From positions 63,160 through 127,159 of the forward strand of contig NZ_BBZF01000024.1 in the NCBI RefSeq assembly GCF_020884795.1: a DNA stretch of 64,000 nt. Direction: 5' to 3'. Position numbers and translations under genes: made by a program. The stretch comes from Micromonospora okii. GTDB lineage: Bacteria; Actinomycetota; Actinomycetes; Mycobacteriales; Micromonosporaceae. The notes below the pieces were generated by a model. It was not told the origin of the DNA, did no database searches, and saw only the letters and a list, made by a program, of their open reading frames with translations. Below, in pieces: positions 58,876 to 64,000 of the stretch (the first letter of the stretch is position 1; every line of letters starts with the position of its first letter).

Positions 58876-60288
58876 TTGCGACCCAACATCGTCTTCATCA
58901 TGGCCGACGACCACGCCGCACACGCGGTCGGCGCCTACGGAAGCAAGATCAATGAGACGCCGCACATCGACCGCATCGCGGCCGGCGGTGCCCTGCTGGA
59001 GAACTGCTTCTGCACCAACTCGCTCTGCGCGCCCAGCCGGGCCACCATCCTCACCGGCACCTACAACCACGTCAACGGCGTGCAGACGTTGTCGACCGAG
59101 TTCGACAACCGGCAGCTCGTCTTCCCGGAACTGCTGCGCCGGGCCGGCTACCAGACGGCCCTGGTCGGCAAGTGGCATCTCGGGCACGGCCCGGAACACG
59201 ACCCCCGTGGCTTCGACTACTGGGAGGTCGTGCCCGGCCAGGGCCGGTACCGCGACCCCGTCTTCATCGGCATGGACGGCACCGAGCGGGTCCGCCCGGG
59301 CTACTGCACCAACATCATCACCGACCTGGCCGTCGACTGGCTCGACCAGCGCGACCCCCAGCGCCCCTTCTGCCTGCTGGTCCACCACAAGGCGCCGCAC
59401 CGCAACTGGGAGCCCGACGACAAGCACCGCGACCTGTACGTCGACGACGTGGCCGTGCCGGGCTCGTTCGACGACGACCACAGCGGGCACGCTGCCGCCG
59501 CCCGGGCCGCCCGGATGCGCATCGACCGGGACCTGACGGCCGACGACGTCAAGGAGATGCTGCCACCGCACCTGTCCCCGGACGAGGCCGCCCTCTGGAC
59601 CTACCAGCGCTACATCAAGGACTACCTGCGCTGCGTCGCCTCGGTCGACGACAACGTCGGCCGGCTGCTCGACTACCTCGACGAACACGGGCTGACCGAC
59701 GACACCATCGTCGTCTACACCTCCGACCAGGGTTTCTTCCTGGGCGACCACGGCTGGTACGACAAGCGGTTCATGTACGAGGAGTCGCTGCGGATGCCCT
59801 TCCTCATCCGCTACCCGGCGGAGATCCCGGCCGGCTCCAGCAGCACCGCCCTCGCCATGAACGTCGACTTCGCCCAGACGTTCCTCGACTACGCCGGCGT
59901 GCCGGCCGACGACCGCATGCAGGGGCGCTCCCTGAGACCGCTGCTGCGCGGCGAGAACGTCGACGACTGGCGGCAGTCGGTGTACTACCGCTACTGGGAG
60001 CACGACGACGCCGAGCACCACGTGTGGGCGCACTACGGCGTACGCACCCACGACCACAAGCTGGTCTACTACTACGCCGACGGGCTCGGCCTGCCCGGCA
60101 CCGCCGCCACGACGCAGGAACCGGAGTGGGAACTGTTCGACCTGCGGGCCGACCCGTGGGAGATGCGGAGCGTCTACGACGACCCGGCTTACGCTCCGGT
60201 CCGGGCCGCGCTCACCGGGGAACTGGCCCGCGTCCAACGGGAATGCGGGGACACGCCGTGGCAGCCCCCGGCGCCGGTCGCCGGGTAG
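58876..60288 (+). CDS. Type I sulfatase (alkaline-phosphatase superfamily)
   Basis: Formylglycine-dependent sulfatase of 470 residues. RPNIVFIMADDHAAH carries the metal-binding Asp-Asp. The modification site is C-A-P-S-R in NSLCAPSRATILTGTY (Cys about 52), where Cys becomes formylglycine. GKWHLGHG, HHKAPHRNW and TSDQGFFLGDHGWYDKR complete the active site. TTG 58876 is the start, with AAAGGA 7 nt upstream. There is no signal peptide, so desulfation is cytoplasmic after import by the preceding transporter. The DxDxx-W-E-L-F-D-L-R-x-D tail is typical of aryl/choline-type sulfatases. The formylglycine-generating enzyme is not in the window. Confidence 0.93.
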   Translation: MRPNIVFIMADDHAAHAVGAYGSKINETPHIDRIAAGGALLENCFCTNSLCAPSRATILTGTYNHVNGVQTLSTEFDNRQLVFPELLRRAGYQTALVGKWHLGHGPEHDPRGFDYWEVVPGQGRYRDPVFIGMDGTERVRPGYCTNIITDLAVDWLDQRDPQRPFCLLVHHKAPHRNWEPDDKHRDLYVDDVAVPGSFDDDHSGHAAAARAARMRIDRDLTADDVKEMLPPHLSPDEAALWTYQRYIKDYLRCVASVDDNVGRLLDYLDEHGLTDDTIVVYTSDQGFFLGDHGWYDKRFMYEESLRMPFLIRYPAEIPAGSSSTALAMNVDFAQTFLDYAGVPADDRMQGRSLRPLLRGENVDDWRQSVYYRYWEHDDAEHHVWAHYGVRTHDHKLVYYYADGLGLPGTAATTQEPEWELFDLRADPWEMRSVYDDPAYAPVRAALTGELARVQRECGDTPWQPPAPVAG

Positions 60289-60683
60289 GGGACGGGGCAC
60301 CCGCCACGTCGGCCGACCCGGGCGACGGGACAGGACCAGCCGACCGCCGCTGGCCGCGTCGGGTCTACCAGGTCGGCACGGAACCGGACCCGCGCTTCAC
60401 CCTCGCCAACGAACGCACGTTCCTGGCCTGGCTGCGTACCGCTCTGGGCCTCATGGTGGCCGCCGCGGCGGTCCGGGCCTTCGGCGCGGACGGCTCGCGG
60501 TGGGCGGCGGCCGTGCTCGCGGTGCTGGCCGTCGTGGTGGCCGCCGAGGCGTTTCCCCGGTGGAGCCGTAACGAGCGGGCACTGCGCCAGCAGCTGCCGC
60601 TGCCGTCCACTCCCGTCGCGCTCGTCTCGGCGGCGGGAGTGGTGGTGGCCGGTGTGACCATTGCCGTCGTGGTGTCGATCTGA
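60258..60683 (+). CDS. DUF202 (YidH-family) membrane protein
   Basis: Small membrane protein of about 141 residues. After a Pro/Gly-rich cytoplasmic N-terminus, DPRFTLANERTFLAWLRTAL (about 50-69) is the DUF202/YidH signature, followed by three hydrophobic helices (LGLMVAAAAVRAF; WAAAVLAVLAVVVAAEAF; VALVSAAGVVVAGVTIAVV). GTG 60258 and ATG 60243 are possible starts; both overlap the 3' end of the sulfatase gene. Function unknown. It overlaps the next DUF202 gene by one base. Confidence 0.8.
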   Translation: MAAPGAGRRVGDGAPATSADPGDGTGPADRRWPRRVYQVGTEPDPRFTLANERTFLAWLRTALGLMVAAAAVRAFGADGSRWAAAVLAVLAVVVAAEAFPRWSRNERALRQQLPLPSTPVALVSAAGVVVAGVTIAVVVSI

Positions 60684-61003
60684 TGCCGTCCCCGCCGCTC
60701 GCCGACCGTGGAGCGCAGGCCGAACGGACCCTGCTCGCCTGGCTGCGTACCGCGCTGGCGACCGCCGCCGTGCTCGTCGCCGTCGGCCGGGAGCTGGTGC
60801 CGCGTCATCCGTTGGCCGGAGGGCTCGTGCTGGGTTGCGTTCCGGCTGCCGTCGCGGTGGCCATCCTGGCTCGACGCCGGTACCGCGCCGTCCGGCTGCC
60901 CACCCACCTCGGCCGCCCGGGGGACGCCGTGCTGCTGGCCGCCGGCGGCGCGCTGGTCGTGATGGGCGGCGTGGCGGTCCTCGGCTACCTGCTCGCCGGG
61001 TGA
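60683..61003 (+). CDS. DUF202-family membrane protein, second copy
   Basis: 106-residue membrane protein related to the preceding one: QAERTLLAWLRTALATAAVL (about 12-31) matches the DUF202 core, then two further helices (PLAGGLVLGCVPAAVAVAIL; GDAVLLAAGGALVVMGG). ATG 60683 overlaps the upstream stop (TGATG), so the pair is translationally coupled and may form a heteromer. Function unknown. Adjacent DUF202 pairs occur in other actinobacteria. Confidence 0.8.
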   Translation: MPSPPLADRGAQAERTLLAWLRTALATAAVLVAVGRELVPRHPLAGGLVLGCVPAAVAVAILARRRYRAVRLPTHLGRPGDAVLLAAGGALVVMGGVAVLGYLLAG

Positions 61004-61070
61004 CGGCCGGCGGACCGGGTGCCGGCGTTCGTGGTGAAAGCCTCAAGCCGGCGCGCAGCCGATCGTGGTC

Positions 61071-61223
61071 GTGTGCCCGAGCTGTGGTCCTGGGCTGCGC
61101 GAACACGGGTCCGGGTGCCGTGGGTGAACGTGGGCCACTCCCTGCCACCCCGGGTGAACCCCCAGGTCGCTAGACTAGGCCCTCGCGCCCTCGTAGCTCA
61201 GGGGATAGAGCATCGGTTTCCTA
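61071..61223 (+). repeat. 153-bp direct repeat, left copy (tRNA-Arg upstream region and 5' half)
   Basis: Matches 62961-63113 at a constant offset of 1890 bp. It ends in the anticodon loop of the tRNA. Segments near 61111-61150 and 61165-61223 are almost perfect, and mismatches cluster near 61078-61105. Confidence 0.85.
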
Positions 61224-61266
61224 CCCGAGGCTCCGTTTGTGTTCGCAGGTTGATGACCTGCGCTCT
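61187..61266 (+). pseudogene. Degenerate tRNA-Arg(CCT) copy
   Basis: 61187-61223 is identical to the 5' half of the tRNA at 63077 (acceptor strand, D-arm, CCT anticodon). The 3' part is altered: about 12 extra bases before a T-arm-like hairpin (GCAGGT...ACCTGC at 61245-61261) and no acceptor strand complementary to GCCCTCG. It cannot fold as a tRNA and probably represents an integration junction. Confidence 0.65.
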
Positions 61267-61416
61267 CCGCTTCTAGGCCTCGTGTGGCGGTCGCTGCGCG
61301 GTCCATCTGCGATCGCTTGCTGAAGATCAGCAGACCATGCCCCTTTCGGTCGTCGATGCCACGCCCTTTCAGTCCTCGGCGGTCCTGATCGGCTGAGGAG
61401 CGACCTGCGGGCGAGG

Positions 61417-62679
61417 TCAGTCTGCTGTCGGGGCGGGAGTCTGCCACAGGGTGCTGACCGGCATGGCGCGGAGTCTGTCGCCGAACGGCAGCGTGGAGGT
61501 TCCGGTATAGAGGACGATGCCGGCGACGAAGTCATTGCCGAGGCGCTCGGCGAGCCGGCGTAGCCCGCGGAAGTCGTCGGGTCCGACGGTGGTGGCTGCT
61601 TTGACTTCGATCCCGACCACCTGCCCAACTCGGTTCTCGAGCACCGCGTCGACTTCATACCTGCTCTGGTCGCGGTAGTGGGACAGGTCGGCGAGCTGCT
61701 CGGACCAGGTGAGCTGCCGGGACAGCTCGGACAGCACAAATGATTCGAGCAGCGGGCCGAACGGCGCGCCCGGCCGGAGCAGTGCCCGGGCGTCGGTCGC
61801 GATCTCGTTGGCGGCGATGCCCGAGTCGACGAAGATCAGTTTCGACGCGGCGGTGGCCCGGGTGCCCAGGTTGCGGGACCAGCCCGGGATCCGTTTGATC
61901 AGAAAGATCTCTTCCAGGGCCTGGAGGTAGCGGGCGATCGTCGGTCGACTGAGCCCGAGTGCGGATTCGAGGGAGTTGGCGGCGATGATGGTCGCGGATC
62001 GGGCCGCAAGCAGGCGTACGAGCTTGCGTAGTTCGCCCTTGTGCTGGATGTCGGACAGCTGCCGGACATCGCGGTCGATGAGCGCCTGGACGTAGGCGTC
62101 GAGGAAGCGTTGGCGGCGGCGCGGGTCGGTACGGGTGGTGGCCTCGGGCAGGCCGCCCCGCACGATTCGGGCCGCGTAGTCGGCGCGGGTCACGTCCGAC
62201 TCGTGTCGCAGGTCCGGACCGAGCGTGAAGACGGCGTCGATGAATCCGTCCGGCTCAGCGTCGAGTTCTCCCTGGGAGAACGGCCAGAGTTCCACGGTCT
62301 CCATCCGGCCGGGCAACGCGTCCGGGGCGGCGACCATGCCGAACAACCGTGACGAGCCGGTGAGCAGATACCGGCCCGGACGGGGGTCCTCGTCGACTGC
62401 TGCCTTGATGGCCAGCAGTAGTTCTGGAGCGCGTTGAATCTCGTCGATGACCAGGAGTTCGGAGGAGTCCACGAATCCGACCGGGTCGGCGGTCGCCGCC
62501 GCCCGGTCCTGGGCCCGATCAAGATCGCGGCGCTCGGCTAGACGATCGCCGGCCACGAGGCGAACGAGGGTGCTCTTGCCTGCTTGGCGTGCTCCGCTGA
62601 TCAAGACGACGCGGGTGTCCGCCAGGGCAGCATCTACCTGTGCGGCGGCGCGACGGGGTATCAGGTGCGGTGTGGGCAC
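61417..62679 (-). CDS. AAA ATPase with DUF4143 (AAA_14) domain
   Basis: ATPase of 420 residues of the AAA_14/DUF4143 group. Walker A GARQAGKST (about 30-38), Walker B LLVIDEIQRAPE (about 75), sensor LLTGSSRLF, then a winged-helix-like part (ANSLESALGLSRPTIARYLQALEE in two pieces). The C-terminal DUF4143 domain has a PD-(D/E)xK-like pattern: EVDAVLEN...GIEVKAATT. Such proteins are common on islands and near mobile elements; their role is unclear, with defence or antitoxin-like functions suggested. GTG 62679 is the only good start; no strong ribosome-binding site. It is the only gene between the two tRNA-Arg repeats. Confidence 0.85.
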   Translation of the reverse strand: MPTPHLIPRRAAAQVDAALADTRVVLISGARQAGKSTLVRLVAGDRLAERRDLDRAQDRAAATADPVGFVDSSELLVIDEIQRAPELLLAIKAAVDEDPRPGRYLLTGSSRLFGMVAAPDALPGRMETVELWPFSQGELDAEPDGFIDAVFTLGPDLRHESDVTRADYAARIVRGGLPEATTRTDPRRRQRFLDAYVQALIDRDVRQLSDIQHKGELRKLVRLLAARSATIIAANSLESALGLSRPTIARYLQALEEIFLIKRIPGWSRNLGTRATAASKLIFVDSGIAANEIATDARALLRPGAPFGPLLESFVLSELSRQLTWSEQLADLSHYRDQSRYEVDAVLENRVGQVVGIEVKAATTVGPDDFRGLRRLAERLGNDFVAGIVLYTGTSTLPFGDRLRAMPVSTLWQTPAPTAD

Positions 62680-63076
62680 GGCGTCATCGTAACGACCACA
62701 TCTTCGATCTGCGAGGACATTGGCTTTCGATCTGCGGCGCCAGGTGCGTTTGGTACGCGGTCACTTGATGTTCGATCTGCGGGCTACACGGGCGAACCGG
62801 TTCGGAAGAGGGGGCCACGGCTACGTCGTGTTGCTGTGGAGACCCCTCTAGGTGATCTTCGATGAAGTGCGCGACGTGTGCTCGCCGGCGGATGCCAGCC
62901 CGGGCCAACCGGAGCCAACACGCGTCACCGCAGCCGACCGCCGGTCGCAAACGGGGGTTCGTGTGCTCGAGCTGTGGTCCTGGGCTGGGCAAACGGGGGT
63001 CCGGGTGACGTGGGTGAACGTGGGCCACTCCCTGCCACCCCAGGTGAACGCCCAGGTCGCTAGACTAGGCCCTCGC
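62680..63076. other. 397-bp intergenic region upstream of tRNA-Arg
   Basis: No protein gene found. 62680-62960 shows nothing recognisable apart from short repeated GATCTGCG words near 62706-62780. 62961-63076 is the upstream part of the 153-bp repeat and carries the tRNA promoter (TAGACT, 63061-63066). Confidence 0.5.
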
Positions 63077-63113
63077 GCCCTCGTAGCTCAGGGGATAGAG
63101 CATCGGTTTCCTA
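62961..63113 (+). repeat. 153-bp direct repeat, right copy
   Basis: Partner of 61071-61223. Recombination between the copies would delete 1,890 bp, including the DUF4143 gene, and leave one intact tRNA-Arg, as expected of an element flanked by attachment sites. Confidence 0.85.
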
Positions 63114-63149
63114 AACCGTGTGTCGCAGGTTCGAATCCTGCCGGGGGCA
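63077..63149 (+). tRNA. tRNA-Arg (anticodon CCT)
   Basis: A 73-nt cloverleaf can be drawn: acceptor GCCCTCG (63077-63083) with CGGGGGC (63142-63148) including one T-G pair, D-arm GCTC...GAGC, anticodon loop TTCCTAA with anticodon CCT reading AGG, and T-arm GCAGG-TTCGAAT-CCTGC. Discriminator A at 63149; CCA is not encoded. A -10-like TAGACT lies 11 bp upstream. It decodes the rare codon AGG, and tRNA genes of this type are frequent integration sites. Confidence 0.93.
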
Positions 63150-63308
63150 CCTCGAAGATCAGCCAATGGCACCCTCTGGCCTGCGGATATATTCTTGCGT
63201 CGATCGGCTGACCTGTGTAGCCGAATGCCACCCGGAGCCGCCGTCCGCAGCAGTGGCAGGCACCTACCGTCACATCGTGCCCGACGCGGGGTGGCTGAGT
63301 GTCGCCGG

Positions 63309-64000
63309 TCAGTTGACCAGCCGGGCGACCAGAGCGGCGAGCTGGTCCGGGTGCTCGTCGGTGACCAGGTGGCCGGCGGCGGGGATGATGTCGGCATCGA
63401 CATGGCACCGCTGTTGCGCCGCTGAGCGCAGTCGGGCCGGGGGCAGGAACACGTCCTGGTCTCCGCTTGCGATCAGGGTCGGCATCGTGCGAGCTGCCGC
63501 CGGTACGAGGTCATCGGAACTCACCGGACGTGCATGTCGGGCGACCAGCGTCATCCACTCCACCAGCTCGGCGCGGGGCGCTCGGCCGGGGGCAGACAGG
63601 ATGCGCAGCAACCGAAGGCTCGAAGCTGCCCGTGGCCGCGCCAGCCAGCTTAGGAACGCCAGTAGGACACGAGGCGTGACCCTGAGCCGACAGAGCCCTG
63701 CTGGAGCCACGGCGACCTTGCCCCGGATCCGCGAATGGTCTGCGGCGAGCGCGACAGCGCCACCGAACGAATGCCCGAAGACCACGACCGGCCCGGTGGT
63801 GGCCTCCTCAATGACCTCTCCCAGCCATGACCCGTACCAGGTGAGCCTGCCGCTGGCGGCACCCGCCGCACCGGAACTCAGCCCAGGCTGACCCGGAATG
63901 TCGGCAGCGACCACCCGGTGCCGCTGAGCCAGTGCCGTGAGCAGCGGCAGATAGGCGGCTGCGCTGAAGCGGTCACCAGCGACGAACACGACCGTGACCG
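63309..64000 (-). CDS. Alpha/beta hydrolase (5' end beyond window)
   Basis: Alpha/beta-hydrolase fold protein; at least 230 residues are visible and the frame is open to the window edge, so the start is outside. Nucleophile elbow GHSFGG (Ser), acid in IASGDQDVFLP and His in AAGHLVTDEHP form the likely catalytic triad; RVVAADIPGQPGLS is the strand 4 region. It resembles small esterases or haloperoxidase-like hydrolases; substrate unknown. It converges with the tRNA-Arg gene, with 159 bp between. Confidence 0.85.
   Translation of the reverse strand, partial: VTVVFVAGDRFSAAAYLPLLTALAQRHRVVAADIPGQPGLSSGAAGAASGRLTWYGSWLGEVIEEATTGPVVVFGHSFGGAVALAADHSRIRGKVAVAPAGLCRLRVTPRVLLAFLSWLARPRAASSLRLLRILSAPGRAPRAELVEWMTLVARHARPVSSDDLVPAAARTMPTLIASGDQDVFLPPARLRSAAQQRCHVDADIIPAAGHLVTDEHPDQLAALVARLVN

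Larger units (their letters stand above)
61004..61416. other. 413-bp region: repeat with tRNA promoter and degenerate tRNA copy
   Basis: No protein gene. 61071-61223 is a direct repeat of 62961-63113 (about eight mismatches in 153), covering upstream DNA, promoter and 5' half of tRNA-Arg. From 61224 to about 61280 the sequence resembles 39560-39620. The rest to 61416 shows nothing notable. Confidence 0.7.

Noticed and set aside
61187..63113. Group I intron in tRNA-Arg(CCT)
   Set aside because: Introns occur in this anticodon loop in some bacteria, but here the right copy is a complete uninterrupted tRNA with its own promoter and 5' half, so two junctions fit better than a split gene.
1..64000. 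CRISPR array, rRNA, transposase or integrase genes
   Set aside because: No regularly spaced repeats, rRNA segments or recombinase motifs were noticed in reading the window on both strands.

Overview
The window is high-GC actinobacterial DNA with GTG/TTG starts, ATGA-type gene overlaps and large secreted proteins. SARP and StrR-type regulators, an epimerising NRPS module, a cyclodipeptide synthase and a small family I associate with Micromonosporaceae (20250-20777) point to Micromonospora or a close relative. This assignment is an inference from gene content; no rRNA or marker gene is present.

Layout. (1) 1-15542: a very large RHS/YD-repeat polymorphic-toxin protein (5' end outside the window), then three secreted beta-propeller/lectin-like proteins. 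The last two are tandem duplicates whose 3' 776 bp are almost identical. (2) 15742-20777: a StrR/ParB-like regulator, a small secreted protein, a SARP regulator with ATPase and TPR parts, and a small conserved hypothetical protein. (3) 20847-38897: a probable specialised-metabolism region. It holds a methyltransferase divergent from an adenylate-forming ligase coupled to a cyclodipeptide synthase. A nine-gene minus-strand operon follows, read from 33320 down to 24252: SAM-dependent methyltransferase-fold protein, a complete methionine-salvage pathway (MtnA fused to adenine phosphoribosyltransferase, MtnB, MtnD, MtnC, aminotransferase, MtnP), an MFS transporter and a frameshifted amidohydrolase. 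Divergent from it is a stand-alone NRPS module (A-PCP-E), followed by a LysR regulator and an EamA exporter. The operon can turn methylthioadenosine (MTA) back into methionine and adenine back into AMP. That suggests a SAM-consuming step nearby that releases MTA rather than S-adenosylhomocysteine.

(4) 38891-42880: a CsaA-like tRNA-binding protein, a drug-efflux MFS gene and TetR gene with a palindromic operator over the promoter, and a small MerR-type protein behind a long structured leader. (5) 42947-61003: amino-sugar and sulfur catabolism. It includes an ABC importer with a cytoplasmic GH20 hexosaminidase, a D-amino-acid type module (COG3964-like amidohydrolase, RidA, D-threonine/serine dehydratase-like enzyme, regulator), a ROK repressor, a secreted GH20 hexosaminidase, a sulfonate-type ABC importer, a sulfatase and two DUF202 membrane proteins. 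(6) 61004-64000: a tRNA-Arg(CCT) gene, a degenerate partial copy of it 1.9 kb upstream, a DUF4143 ATPase between them, and an alpha/beta hydrolase cut by the window end.

A 23-bp piece of the tRNA-Arg gene (D-arm to anticodon loop) occurs three times, at 39537, 61201 and 63091. The first two copies are followed by related sequence with a covarying hairpin; the last two are preceded by related sequence. This is the pattern expected of elements integrated in tandem at the tRNA, and it would mark about 39.5-63.1 kb as a decayed island array. No integrase is visible in the window.
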